Shown: positions 22,635 through 37,965, counted from the stretch's first letter. The stretch: 64,000 bases of DNA from Argyresthia goedartella (GCA_949825045.1 OX463818.1:27420906-27484905); one strand, 5' to 3'. The notes: a model not told the origin generated them from the sequence alone. Numbers and translations: made by a program.

Positions 22635-23530
22635 AAAAGTTTAAGTTATATTAACTGACTACCCAAGAATCGCGGAGTGATCGAGAAAGGAGGCTTAGCT
22701 CACAGACAATAAGTTTTAAATTTCCCTATTCCTATAAAATAAGCAGTGTTAGCAAAAATAAAACGAGATTCTATAAGGTATATCCTATTGCTTGTGAGTG
22801 ATGTTCGGAATGAAATTCGCAAAACTGGCAATCGTTATTTATTTCTATATTCAAATAAGTAATTATTTAGTTATTTTTAAATATTCGGTTGTAATAATAA
22901 GTTGTCGATTATATTGACCACCACTAAAAATTGTGGCATGTCAATAAAAATATATGTTGTACTATACTAAAATTCACTACATGTACATATATAATGGGAA
23001 ATTAATAATTGTATTTTTGATGCACTTCTTCAAAGTAAACCAGGTCGAAACAGTGGGTCGAAATGATTATTATTTCAGTGGACTATTTCTGGACTAATTT
23101 TTGGCACAAATTTGAAACAAACATTTCACATGATCACATTTTCAAGCTGTAATCCTCACTAAGATGTCTTAAATCGTTGAAGGACTATTTATTTCTGAAA
23201 TTTGGCATGTCGTGTAGACTATTTCTGGACTATTTTTTGAAACCCAAATCATGGCGATATGCCATTTTGTTTGCTTGCACGAGAGATGAGGATTACAGCT
23301 TGATCCTCACCAACCTATTGCTATAACTTCGAAACATGAAGGTTCCAATGGCAAGGATTACAGCTTGAGGGTCGTAACGCAACGCGCTAATGAGGCCTCT
23401 TTCTAAATGGGTAAACCGCCATTAATTAAGAAATTGCGTTAAAATAAGGGGATAATTTTAAACAACGAAGGGTTTGATTTGGGTTTTAACCTATGTCCCC
23501 TAAAAAGAAAGATGTATAGATTTTTTTAGA
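22635..23530. other. intergenic downstream of RpS16
   Basis: No gene. GAGGATTACAGCTTG-type 15-mers occur in both orientations (23143, 23288, 23355), and GGACTATTTCTGGACTA-like strings recur. Confidence 0.4.
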
Positions 23531-23532
23531 CT

Positions 23533-23538
23533 TTTATT
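23533..23538 (-). terminator. polyadenylation signal of RpS16
   Basis: AATAAA on the minus strand lies about 80 nt after the RpS16 stop codon, as expected for a short ribosomal-protein 3' UTR. Confidence 0.65.
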
Positions 23539-23617
23539 TTTAAAACGCCAAATGATATTGCAATGACACAATTAGAAGCATACCACTGCAATACCACCCG
23601 ACGCCCGCCAACACGGC

Positions 23618-26696
<3,079 letters not shown>

Positions 26697-26716
26697 TTTG
26701 ACAGAAAAAGAATGGA
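26697..26716 (-). promoter_or_regulatory. pyrimidine-rich start region of RpS16 (TOP-like)
   Basis: On the minus strand CATTCTTTTTCTGTCAAA immediately precedes the ATG. Ribosomal protein mRNAs in insects usually start within such a CTTTT tract and have very short leaders, so transcription probably starts near 26712. Inferred, not shown. Confidence 0.45.
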
Positions 26717-27150
26717 TTAGAGATGGGACGAGGACGAAGTGATGGCTATTACCGGTTTTTAAGCAATGAAAATATTTTGTCGCGATGTTCGTTATTCGTT
26801 TTGCCTCTCTGATAATGCGCTAAGATGTTGGGATCAACCTTCATCAACCATTACAGGCCAAAATAGTGAAATCAAACTATGGAATGTAAATGAAAGAGAA
26901 AGGCAAAGTTAGAAAAAACCGGAGCTATATTTTCTGGCAACACCAACAAGAACGCTATCTATATAGCAACGCATAAACTAACGAAATAGTTCTAAAAACC
27001 AACACTAGATGTCACTGCCCAAGGTGACATCTATTGGCGAATAGCTAAACTAAATTAGGCCATTATCAATTCACTCCCGCTAATAAGCATTTTGAAATTC
27101 CTGTCGCTAGGTGCCGTTGTTTTCCTCAAAGGCCTTGTTGAATCACCAAG
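26717..27150. promoter_or_regulatory. shared upstream region between RpS16 and a + strand transcript
   Basis: About 500 bp separate the divergent RpS16 start and the exon-like segment ending at 27428. No ORF. I cannot pick out individual factor sites with confidence. Confidence 0.3.
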
Positions 27151-27428
27151 CGGAGTCACCAACCAAGTGTTTTGTATTCGTCAGACGTAAACGCTGCCGG
27201 TGTAGAGTCGTGCCGGCCGTCATTCACAGTACTGCACTCACATCACGACAGACAATGTCCCGCGATCAAATGTACATTCCCGCGTGATTGGTGCCGACAA
27301 AAAAGTGTGAATTGAAGATAGACAAAGAGAAATTTTTGTGCAGTTTATTACGAAGAATCTTTCGGGTCAAAAACGTTCGAAACTGGATTTTGTTGCAGTT
27401 TTGTGATTATTTTCATTGGAGTTTGAGG
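27151..27428 (+). other. probable noncoding first exon on the + strand
   Basis: A GC-balanced, ORF-poor segment ends in a strong splice donor (TTTGAGG|GTAAGTTT at 27428/27429). It contains a 10-codon open frame from ATG 27255 (MSRDQMYIPA). Its position divergent to RpS16 suits a promoter-proximal 5' UTR exon. The next coding exons on this strand belong to inscuteable at 56.4 kb, so it could be that gene's leader. The 5' limit is a guess. Confidence 0.35.
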
Positions 27429-28105
27429 GTAAGTTTTAAAACTTACATCATACATTTTGTTCGTTAGTTATCTTTTCATGTTAGCACATATAAATTAAAA
27501 CTAGAGTAAACCTTAGTGAAGTCATACCTTTTTAAGATAGGTGGGGGAGGTAAGTGATAATGAAAGTTTTAAGGAGGTATAGGTACAATGATACCTATGT
27601 TTATGGTATGGTATGGGTTCACATCTCTGTCTTTACAGAGATGTAAAGTAAACCCATCGACTCGAGTGAGTATCATCAATCATCATATATTAATTTGATA
27701 ATAATTACGGCCCCGATGCACATTCAGCAACTTAAATTTGTAAACGGACAGACACATGCTCTTTGTCCCTCCCGTTCGAAATACGACAGCACCACTATGA
27801 CATTTGAGCGGCGCTTAATTGGATAAGCAGTCTGTATTCGGCCATAGGGCTCATAATCATCGAGTATCTTCGTGTGAGTCAACGGAGTAACACGGGCAAC
27901 AATGGATAAGAAACAGAGAGGTATTATTACCTAATACAAACTTTAAATAGGGTCACGTTATTTCCCATACGTAGTGGCAGAGACACAACCGTGACCAGGT
28001 TTAGCCAGTTAACTAGCTATTCAATAGGTAGGTAGTAGGTACACCTACTCCATTTTGCGTGATAGAGGTCTTACCAAATATTGTAGAAATATAAACTAAA
28101 CTAAC
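27429..28105. other. noncoding, intron-like
   Basis: No exon, repeat arm or RNA gene recognised. Confidence 0.35.
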
Positions 28106-28525
28106 AAAAACCGGTCAAGTGCGAGTCTAAATCGCGCACGAAGGGTTCCGTACCACCGTTCAATGGAAGCGATGGTGTGGAGTGAATAGTTTGGATTTTA
28201 CACAGCAAAATATTGTTTACAAAGTTATTGGTGCGGTTACTTTCACACTCCATGTACGTAACCAGGTGCATCCATAAGTTTGTATGTGGTATTGTTGTAT
28301 GGGAGCCCCCTTAAATATTTATTTTATCCTGTTTTTTAGTATTTTTTTGTTATAGCGGCAACAGAAATACATAATCTGTGAAAATTTCAACTCTCTAGCT
28401 AGCTAGGTTCTTGAGATACAGCCTGGTGACAGACGGACGGACGGACGGACGGACGGACGGACGGACAGCGAAGTCTTAGTAATAGGGTCCCGTTTGGAAC
28501 CCTTCGGGTACGGAACCCTAAAAAA
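28106..28525 (+). repeat. interspersed repeat G with (GGAC)n tract, full copy
   Basis: It starts AAAAACCGGTCAAGTGCGAG and passes through TATGGGAGCCCCCTTAAATA, AGCGGCAACAGAAATACAT and GATACAGCCTGGTGACAGAC. It then enters about seven GGAC units and ends with AATAGGGTCCCGTTTGG, CCCTTCGGGTACGGAACCCT. Copies at 34491 (minus) and 46403 (plus) share the whole layout. No coding capacity. I recall this family as widespread in Lepidoptera. Confidence 0.85.
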
Positions 28526-29409
28526 GAATGACTTAGTATACAGTTCTTTTATCTATCAGGATATGTAGTTATGTTATAGAGCGAAGTTAAAAATTGTAAA
28601 CTCTCCAAACCTTAATTCGAGTAACATAAAATGAGCCACCAATTCACCCCGACAGCCTTAATTTAGCCAATGAGCGTTGGTCATTTGCTTACATAATTAG
28701 TTCTTTTTTCGCTCGTTTTATTATTATCCCTAATAAATTTATCAGGGAACCTAAGCTGATTTGTGGGATGATTAGCTGATTACCCATACTGTGTGTGTGT
28801 GACCTACTCAGACTTGTTACGAAATCGTTACGAGAAAGTCCAAAGTTTTTTAATTTAAATTCGACGTGTGATAGATTTTATGATCGCATCTTCTGCTACC
28901 TAATTAGGATTACATAAAGTTAGTGAGCCATGTAACAGCTGGCTGTGATTAATTTAACGTCATGTTATTATTAAGTGACTATCTATATATCTATATATCA
29001 ACTCACTAACTTACGTTTGTTTGTGTCGTGAAATTGAAACTATAAAACTAAAACGAGTTCCCTACGTAATTTCATTATACCTATAGGAATAGCTGACCTT
29101 AGTCAGATATTTTCTAAGATAAAACCACCTAATGGAGGCTATTAGGTACGGAATCCCAAAAAGGAGATTTTTTTTATAGCTCTCGCCTAAACATATCCAT
29201 TTCGCATGTTTCAATTTTTTTATTCGGGCCGATAACAAACAACAATGCCAAGAAGTCATTCCAATCATCACTTTTGGCACAATTCCGCTTCAACAGTCGA
29301 TCAGAGTTAGTCGGCCAACCATTACCTGGCCTCATGCAGTCCACCACACCGTTGACTGACCGATACTGCACATATTACGGCTTCCCGAGCAACTGTTCTA
29401 ACGCGCTTT
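28526..29409. other. noncoding
   Basis: AT-rich, no exon found. TATCTATATATC-type dinucleotide runs lie near 28981. Confidence 0.35.
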
Positions 29410-29783
29410 CTTAATAGACGTTGGTCGTACGACTGTAACCGTAAGTCGGATACAGTAGGTGCACCGGGATCTTAATAGACGTTGGTCGTACGATTGTAAC
29501 CGTAAGTCGGATACAGTAGGTGCACCGGGATCTTAATAGACGTTGGTCGTACGTACGACTGTAACCGTAAGTCGGATACAGTAGGTGCACCGGGATCTTA
29601 ATAGACGTTGGTCGTACGACTGTAACCGTAAGTCGGATACAGTAGGTGCACCGGGATCTTAATAGACGTTGGTCGTACGATTGTAACCGTAAGTCGGATA
29701 CAGTAGGTGCACCGGGATCTTAATAGACGTTGGTCGTACGTACGACTGTAACCGTAAGTCGGATACAGTAGGTGCACCGGGAT
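29410..29783 (+). repeat. tandem array: six monomers in a duplicated three-monomer higher-order unit
   Basis: Monomers of 61, 61 and 65 bp (29410, 29471, 29532) differ only at CGTACGACTG, CGTACGATTG and CGTACGTACGACTG. The same A-B-C order repeats identically at 29597, 29658 and 29719, so the 187-bp block is present twice without a mismatch that I can see. Each monomer holds GTTGGTCGTACG and CAGTAGGTGCACCGGGAT. ORFs reading through are periodic artefacts. Confidence 0.95.
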
Positions 29784-29797
29784 GAGGTGGAAGTGCG

Positions 29798-29976
29798 TAG
29801 GGTTGCCAGACATACTATATTATATTTTGGGTCTGCGTACTTTTTAATTTATAATATTCTGCGTACGCTACAGTACTATATTTTTAACTTAAATATGTTT
29901 TACTATGCGTACTTTCTTTTTTAATCCATTTAACCGCCATATACTATATTTGTCAAAAAATAAACTGGCAACCCTA
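29798..29976. mobile_element. MITE with TAGGGTTGCCAG ends
   Basis: TAGGGTTGCCAG at 29798 and CTGGCAACCCTA at 29965-29976 are exact 12-bp inverted ends. The outer TA on each side can be the target duplication. The interior is AT-rich, with ATACTATATT and GCGTACTTT words repeated. Confidence 0.7.
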
Positions 29977-30001
29977 GTTATGCGTGAATTTTATGTATTA
30001 G

Positions 30002-30220
30002 AATACGGTATTGGACAGGGTAGTCCAATAAATCTAGACTCGTGTTTCAAGATGAACCTATTTAAAAAAAAATGTTTGACAATATCAGAATTGTATATCT
30101 CCAGCAGTTGTATTCTATAAACTCAATGTTGTGTTACTACTACTACTAGTGAACAAAATTACCATTTTGACAGTTCCTAAAAAGTATCTATTTTGACTAG
30201 CAGCAGTCAAATACCGTATT
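30002..30220 (-). mobile_element. complete MITE, family M, second copy
   Basis: It is inverted relative to 21857-22099, with ends AATACGGTATTGGAC and GTCAAATACCGTATT. The internal AACTGTCAAAATGGTAATT-type block is shared in reverse complement. It lies 25 bp from the preceding MITE. Confidence 0.75.
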
Positions 30221-32544
30221 TGGTGTATCATCATCACAAAGCATATGTCATTCGGACAATAATAACAAACATGAAAATCTCATTCATTTTTAATTTCTGA
30301 TGAGGGATGAAATTTATAAAACTAGCTTCCGGTTCATCTCGTTGTCTGTACACGTACAACTTTACGACTACGGTCGTACGACCAATGTCAATTAGGACAG
30401 CGCCTTAAGTTATGTCTTACTGTAACAGCTTTAATAGGGTCACGGTAATCCATTTATGTGTTATCGGAGCCAGGGATAGTCTTAAGAAAGTGTAATGGGT
30501 TTAGTTAGAGAATCCAATCCAAAGTCTTTAGATTAGACTCTAGTCGGTCAAACCTTTTAACCGGTATTTCCTCAATTAACACAATTAAATGGATTAATGA
30601 ATCACAAGATAAACGTTAGCACAATTGTGCATCTGCAATCCCGTATGGGAATATGATGTGTCTTCAATGAGCCATGTATAAAAACAAAGGTACCAAACCG
30701 AGAAAACCATTTCGAGGTAATTGTGTTCGGTAGGAAAGTAAATTCCGTTATTCCCATCAAAAAATATTACAGGGTTACTGAAATATTCGTAAAAAACGTA
30801 ATGTACTTCATTTGTCCTCTACGACGTAATTACGATACTTAACAAAGTATCAGCAGTTTTCCTCTCAGTCGATAACGCAGATGTCAGTGGGAACGTAAAC
30901 AGATAAATATTGATGTCATAGTTTTTTAGTTTTATAATCGGAAACAACCAGCCTCAAGTACAACCTTTCCAAATCTGTGAGCAAGTGACGTCACGAGGAG
31001 TGTTATTTTAAAAGTATTTAGAAAATAATTAGACATATATTAATCGATATATTCATAATAGTTTCTTAAAATAAGCAAACATTTCATAAAATAATTCACC
31101 AAGTTAAAAAAACTTACTTCAAGTTCAAGCCCTAATTCTTCCTCCCCGGTCGGGCCAATGAACTCATGAAAAGCCCACGTCAAAACTTTAGCTGCCCGGA
31201 GCCACAAACCTAAACGTCATCTGTGTTAATTTTTTGTATTTCTTGATTTTTTGAAAAGCGCTAAATCAATTTTGGTAAAATTCATAAGGGACCACCTCTG
31301 AAGTATGACCTATCAATCGGAAGAAGAATCATCAAAATCAGTTCATAATTGACGGAGTAATCGCGTGACAAGCGCACAAAAAAAACAGACGAATTGAGAA
31401 CCTTTTTTAAATCGGTTGATAAAATAAAAAGTAGTACGTATTTTTTTAGCAATGCCCATTAATGATCGTTTACACACTGCTACCCAATTAAAGTTATTTC
31501 CGCTTTAATGTCATACTGGGGAGAAACATGAAAAACACGTTGAGTTGAGTTGAAAACTCAAACATTGATCGACATCACCACCACCACACGTACCTACACA
31601 ATTCGCAATCGCTGATGGCGTCTACTAGTTAGTAACTAGTTGATGAACCAGTAGGCCTATTGGCCGAGCGCGCGAAGCGTCCAGTTTCGAGGTTGGCCAA
31701 AAAGGATTTTGAACCGATTTTGATGACAATTCGCACACAAGTTCCTGACAACATTTAAGTCGATCGCAATTTTTTATTGGGGGAAAATAGTAAGAGGGGG
31801 CACGTTTGCTGGAGCGTTATTTATCGACGGATTTCAATCAAATTTGAGAGGCTCTCTAAGGACTTCATTCTGCACAAGATGTTGCGAAAAAAAAACAAAA
31901 GGGGGGAGTGGAGGGGGGATAGGGGGGGGGGTGAGTTTGCTGTAGCGTTATATATGAACGGATTTCAATTTTTGAAATTGAAGCGAAGTCTACTGTTCTC
32001 ACAGAACCACTAGTTATATGTTATTCTGACATCTGGAAAGTAATATCAGAGTCCCTTTAAAATTGAAAAATTGAGCAATCAATGCGTTTACAATAAGCTG
32101 TTCTAATTGGTAGATTTCCGTAGGTAGATTGGGAAAGGGAACTCCGATAGACATTCCTAGATATCAGGGAATAAGTACATGATAAGGCAGGACTAACATT
32201 TTGGTGAACTGGCTGGCCGTTCAGCTTATTTAAGACTTGGTTTAAGTTGGCCGTTTCCGATATCTACTCTAATCTAAACCTTTTAAAAATTGACACCGAT
32301 ATTAAAACTGTACCGATTTTATTTATCAGTTACACCTATAGATAATTTCATTAGTTGATGGCCTGGTTTCGTAAGTGGGCAAACGTTAACATTACAACGA
32401 CAGAATACAAAAATAATTGAGCGATTGACCAATAACAGGGAATTTCCTGAAATGAGCGAAAAAAATACTGAATTACGCGACTAAATTACTGACTGGTTTA
32501 GCCAACGCTTATTGGCTAAATAAAGACTGTCTGGGTGAATTGGT
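30221..32544. other. noncoding 2.3 kb
   Basis: No exon recognised. TTTGCTGGAGCGTTATTTAT (31805) and TTTGCTGTAGCGTTATATAT (31938), each followed by ACGGATTTCAAT, form a diverged direct duplication. A G-rich run lies between them. Confidence 0.4.
31901..31933 (+). other. G-rich run with quadruplex potential
   Basis: Three runs of six, six and ten G are separated by AGTGGA and ATA. The long last run can supply two tracts. This is seen directly; folding is inferred. Confidence 0.6.
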
Positions 32545-32645
32545 AGCTCAGGATAGGTGAAGGATAAAGTGGGTGAGCGAATCCTTCGTGTTAGGTTGAA
32601 CATGTAAGAACTTCTTGTTCTTACATTCTTACATTACAAACCAAC
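32545..32645 (+). repeat. fragment of interspersed family H
   Basis: AGGTGAAGGATAAAGTGGGT, GAGCGAATCCTTCGTGTTAG and GTTGAACATGTAAGAAC match the family H core at 45.6 and 60.8 kb, with a deletion in the GCGAAGC part. Confidence 0.6.
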
Positions 32646-33054
32646 GCACTTTTTGTTATTGTAGGTTACCCGAATTAAAGATTTCAAGCTACTGTTTTTT
32701 GATTTCTAGTCGCATACTTCAGTAATTTGGTAAGGCGAAGCCAGTATTTCTAGTCGCGCTCATTTTTTGTCGCTATTTAGCAATTCAGTCAGGCAAAACC
32801 AGTATTTGCCAAGCAAAAACTGGCTTTACAGTCATACGTTTAAAATTGTAAAAACATAAATGAAAGGTGCGTCATATACAGGTGCCACGGCTATGCCGCA
32901 CATTTTACTGAAATAAGAATTAATTTAATTTTAAAGACAATTTGAATTGCATTCAAAGACTTTTAATAAATCGACTAAGTTAACCTGGAATCGATACCGC
33001 CAAATGTGGAAAAAATAACCCTGTAATTTTACTATACCTATCTTAGGTCATAAT

Positions 33055-33185
33055 GAAGATTTGTATCTGTCACCGTAAGATTGTCAAAACTGTTTACAAT
33101 TTATCGATATTTTGTAAGCTAACGAGAAAAAACACGTTAGATTATAAACTACATGACGTGACACATTTAACAAACTTGGCATCTC
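33055..33185 (+). repeat. interspersed repeat K, copy 1
   Basis: TCACCGTAAGATTGTCAAAA and ACGTTAGATTATAAACTA recur at 45098-45425. Confidence 0.5.
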
Positions 33186-34490
33186 AAATAAAAGGAAGAC
33201 CATGAACTTTTACATTTTATAATCATTTGAATCAGTCAATTGTTCGACAGACGGCAAAGTCTGCGAAACTGCTATTCACTTTTCTGAACATTTTTATAAA
33301 TTAACCGTGTTACCACAAAAAATATTAAACAGCGGTTAACCTCAAAACAAACCCATAAGTTTTCGTTTTTAAACAAGTGTTGAACACTCGTTTATTTTTT
33401 TGTGGCAAGACCCTAAACGTTTAATATTCCTTTAAGACGCTATAGTAGCCTTTCGAGCGATATCGTAAAACTACAGGGTTATGTTATCCCGCAATGGGCG
33501 GGTTCGAATCCCAGTTAACACGGACGGCTTAAAAAAACTTTAAATGCAGCTCAAATTGTTTAAAAATAAAGTGTTCTTTCGGTAAAATGTTCTATCTATA
33601 ATATTTAGAGCCTGTAGAGCTGTCGGGGTATACTTGCTTCTAATCTCTCCAGCTATTTAGTAGCTAACACCTATAATGTTAACTTAAAATTAGATCTAAA
33701 CACAAACGAGCAAACTAAGCGTCATGCCTTTTCTTATTCGAAGCGGCAGCGGCACAGTCGTGACCAAGTTTACTCAATAATTTAATTATCCATTTTGCGA
33801 GACTGGGTGTCATCGCCGTAATATTTTATACGGCAGTGTCTCCGTGTAACCAGTCGAATTACAATTTCATAGTAATCTTAAATAAACAGGTTTCTTTCGA
33901 CTTCACTCTTGAAGCCCCAGGATTGATGCTCGCCTTGTAACTTACGTAACTAATTGGGTACAAGGCATTTATAATGTACAGAATCAAAAGTGAATTTTCT
34001 TCCCAATCAGGTTTTATCTGGAGCAATTATATTTGTTTATTTTAGTTTTTCGTAGTTTCATATTTGCGATATAGTCTTCCGCAAGACTATTTTAATTATC
34101 TCTTATTATGAAAATAAATAAATAAATAAGTTTTGGTTACTTAAAATTATAAACATGACGATGTTCAAAACAAATGTTCAGTGGAAGCTCAGAGTTACTC
34201 AAGTTTAGAGACAATTCGTGTTCCACGTGTCGGGCCCAACTGAGAATATTTGTTACACTTTGCCGAGAACAGTCCAAGGATTATGTAAGGTCAAAACAAT
34301 AAGAGAAAATAATGCGAGTTTTTAAACGGAACCTTTCAGTATCCTTTCATTAGTGACCCTGGAACCAAAGTTACCTGCACCACGCTTTTTGCATCATTTT
34401 GCAAAATATTCTTTTGTCAAACCACTTAGAAACCTTCATATCTACATAGCAGCGGCGATGGGCTGGATATACGTGGGAAATACCGTTTTT
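33186..34490. other. noncoding; isolated B-box-like motif
   Basis: At about 33506 GCGGGTTCGAATCCCAG is a good RNA polymerase III B box, but I cannot fold a tRNA around it, so it is probably an old SINE or tRNA relic. No coding exon. Confidence 0.35.
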
Positions 34491-34903
34491 TAGGGTTCCG
34501 TATCCGAAGGGTACCAAACGGGACCCTATTACTAAGCCTCCGCTGTCCGTCCGTCCGTCCGTCTGTCACCAGGCTGTATCTCATGAACCGTGATAGTTAG
34601 ACAATTGAAATTTTTACAGATGATGTATTTCTGTTGCCGCTATAACAACAAACACTAAAAAACAAAATAAAATAAATATTTAAGGGGGCTCCCATACAAC
34701 AATTCTTACAACACCACATACAAACTTATGAATGCACCTGGTTACGTACATGGAGCGTGAAAGTAGCCGCCTGCACCAATAACTTTATAACAACATTTTG
34801 CTATGTAAAATCCAAGCTATTCACTCCACACCATCCCTACCATTGTACGGTAGAACGGAACCCTTCGTGCGCGAGTCCAACTCGCACTTGACCGTTATTT
34901 TTT
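34491..34903 (-). repeat. interspersed repeat G, second full copy
   Basis: Reverse complement of the 28106 layout: TAGGGTTCCGTATCCGAAGG, GTCC units with a GTCTGTCACCAGGCTGTAT continuation, and the far end CGCGAGTCCAACTCGCACTT. Confidence 0.85.
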
Positions 34904-35879
34904 ACATCTAATTTAATTTCGTCATATTGTTTATAAATTCCTTCTGTCGCCCGCCGTATATACTGACTCTCGTTCCCACCATACCTGATGGCAATCCAAA
35001 TGTAGGATACCTATCAAATTACCATGTGAATGTTTACTTGTCACCTAATAACCGCTCTGTCACCTAACACCTAATCCTTGTATGCAGAGGTGATCTTTTA
35101 TGGAGGAAAAGCATTCTCATGTTTCGCTACTTAGAATTTAGAATGAGAATATCGTGTTGCCTACTTGGAATTTTCTTGCGCTAATGTGCCAAATGGGGGG
35201 CCATTGCAGCTTGCTATGGCTCACTCACTATACCTACCTGTAGACTATTACAATAATCACGAATAATACCTACAGTATTTGTTGTTTAATGTCAGAGAAG
35301 TACCTGTAGGCGCTTACCTGCATGTATATATAAACTACTCGCAATTACCTGCAACGGATAAATGCATTAGGGCTTGTGTGAGTCACAAATGTATTGAAAT
35401 TAAACATGCTCGGAAATACTCGGAATGCCCACACCCTGTCCGTCAGTCTGTCTGTGCAGCTATCTGCATAAGTTGGTCACATTTTTGTGTTATATCTTTG
35501 CTCTAAAATCGGCTCACACCAGCACTGTTTAGAGCACTTTAGGTGATATACCTACTCAAATACTCGTCAGCTTTAGACCGTAATTTTATATGTAGAACAA
35601 GGATTTTTCTGTGGTTTGTTGAACGACGGCTACGCAAATATTTCAAAGTCATTAAAAATCTATCTTCTTCAATCAACTATTTTACAACAAACCAGAAATA
35701 CGTCTTTTTATTAATACACGATTAGGTAATAATCTCATATTTTGTGTGGTAGACAGACAGGTAAATAACAAGTTCCATTAACTATGTATGTATGCAACAT
35801 GCCACACCAATCTCATAATCTTAGAACTGGTAGAACCATGTAGAGTAGAACATAATAAAATAAAGTGTAAGCGCGCCTT
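34904..35879. other. noncoding
   Basis: No exon or RNA gene recognised. Confidence 0.35.
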
Positions 35880-35993
35880 GGAATTTGAAATGAAAGCCAG
35901 TTTGACCTTTTGAGTGGGGACAGTTTGACTTTTTGGCTTCTCCAATTGTCGTCAGTCCAATTTCATCAGTCCATTTTCATCAGTCCAAATCAC
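35880..35993 (+). repeat. shortened copy of the 17070 TIR element
   Basis: GAAATGAAAGCCAGTTTGAC with TTGAGTGGGGA matches 17580-17610. GTCGTCAGTCCAATTTCATC with the AAATCACC end matches 17881-17911. The intervening part and the left TIR are missing. Confidence 0.6.
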
Positions 35994-36215
35994 CGCGACT
36001 AGAACATTACAAAATCACCCACAAAAGCTCTGCATGCTTTGACCCGAGCAGCAACTACTGCCAGGTCCAACGAATAGTGATGGCAACGAAATTTGGCACA
36101 CCTATTGTCTATGAAATATAATTGAAATGGAGTCGATCTATTGAAGATATTGCGCTAAGTGTCCGATACATGCTGTGCGACAATAGGCGCCCTTACATTA
36201 CACTACCAGTTCCGT

Positions 36216-36475
36216 AAATAATAATAATACCTTGGACATTATTTACACACATTGATCTAGCCCCAAACTAGGATTCCCTGTATCTTGGGTACTAGACAAC
36301 GATACACATACTTATATAGATAAATATTATACTTGGATAGATAAACAACCATGACTAGCGTACAAACATCCGTTCTCATCAAACAAATATTTGCCCCCAC
36401 CGGGACTCGAACCCGGGACTTTTGGCTTCGTAGGCAGGGTCACTGCCGAATCGGCCATACGAGTCGTCAAAATAT
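36216..36475 (-). mobile_element. tRNA-derived SINE, family S
   Basis: The minus strand reads a tRNA-like head with GGCCGATTCGGCAGTG and GTCCCGGGTTCGAGTCCCGG (B box). The body contains GATACAGGGAATCCTAGTTT and the sequence ends in an ATT-trinucleotide tail (36216-36230). The same body module is present at 46940-47160 and 47745-47880. The tail plus adjacent sequence recurs at 40805-40850. Confidence 0.75.
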
Positions 36476-36479
36476 ATAA

Positions 36480-37829
36480 CCATACATATTTGTCTAAACG
36501 CAACCAATTCAGCAATTTTTGAGATTTGAGTACGCCTTATTATTTTGAGAGATTAGTTATTTATTTTGTATTCTTATTTTGATTGTCTGTTTCCTCTCGA
36601 TGTGATAGTGATAGTGAAGGACTTGCCTTACCTGCCTTTTGATCTCCACGTCTCCTATCCCGCAAGATGGAGTAACATAATATGGGTGTAATTGACCACG
36701 CGAGCCTCCCTATTATTGCTGGGCGGCCGAAGAAAATAATGTTGCAGCATCCATCGGATATGTATAATTTTCCATCCTTTATGCATGTTCGGATTACATG
36801 CTTTTGAGTTGAGTTAATAATTTTCTGTTTAGCGAATCGTGTCAAGTACGGGGAGGAATGTGTAGTTGTTTTAAAGATTGGACTTCGAGTGGTGGGAAAT
36901 AAATTGATAGGTAGTATAGAATTTTAAAGTAAATTACAGCATAACATACAGTTTATGGCGTTGTTTGATAACTTAATATCTACAAAATAAATAAATGTAG
37001 TCGATTCATGTCACCGCCGAGGGGCACCGGCCTTTACTGGAGTTCGACTAAGATTGAGCCATACTCCAACATGCTGGCTAGGGGGCGCCCATTAATTACG
37101 AGCGGTGTTTTTGACGTTTACACCCCGCCGCCGCGCCCCCCCGGCGAGGTTACGTGAAACTTGTCTCGAGTTCTCGACACCCCCTCTCCCCAAATCTCAC
37201 GTGAGATCTAAAAAAGAAAACATTTGTATACTAAAACTCAATTGGTTTCATTCTTTTTATTACAGAATAGTATTTAGGATTGATTAGATCGTAGTCTAAT
37301 AAATGGATACTTTTTGACATAAATGTTAGTCAAGAAATCATTATTTACTTTAATTTAACCCAATGTTACACAGTTTTTGGCTTACATTTGTCTAATTTTA
37401 CTATGGTACTGTAATTTACAAATATACAAAAAATCATTTACTTTAAAATCACATGTTTCTATTTTATTCTTAAAAGACACAGACACCTCTTTTAAGTTAA
37501 ACTGAGTGTTATGGTTTACTTTTTACCTAATGATTTCTTTTTACACCAAATAACAGCTCTGATACAGCTAATGGATTATTTTAGCACCAAATAACACCTG
37601 TAATGTTATGCTATGGTTTATTTTTACATCGAATAACAGCTCTTTTACAGCCTTTATTGCCACTACAACTATTCTAACACAGCCTTCTGCTCTAATAAAG
37701 TTTTTAGTTTGAAAATGATCTAATTATACAGCTGCTTGGGCTACATAATTATAATTAGGTACATACCTAAAGCTAATAAGCTTACTACAACACCTTTACA
37801 TATTCACGCAAAAAAAATGCAAAGAGAAA
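36480..37829. other. noncoding
   Basis: No exon recognised. A GC-rich patch at 37090-37200 (CCCCGCCGCCGCG) stands out in AT-rich surroundings but has no supported frame. AATAACA words recur at 37550-37640. Confidence 0.35.
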
Positions 37830-37965
37830 GCCTGGCCGACCCAGGAAGATATAAGGGGAACAACTAGATCTTCAGGACGAGGACGGTGGATGACCACTCA
37901 GGAGCAAGAGTGGTGGAGAAAGGGGGGAGGCGCCTTGCCCAGCAGTGGGACACCACGGGCTCAAA
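37830..37965 (+). pseudogene. 3' end of an RTE-like LINE
   Basis: The + frame gives GRPRK, then EQEWWRKGGRRLAQQWDTTG. The DNA reads GCCTTGCCCAGCAGTGGGAC, the usual C-terminal W-x-x-x-G-x-x-x-A-QQW signature of insect RTE LINEs. Only about 45 codons remain, with a stop. Confidence 0.5.

Noticed and set aside
29598..29813. 71-codon repetitive minus-strand ORF
   Set aside because: It is produced by the tandem array period and has no independent support.
33480..33530. tRNA-like B box GGTTCGAATCC
   Set aside because: No matching A box, D arm or acceptor stem could be found at normal spacing.
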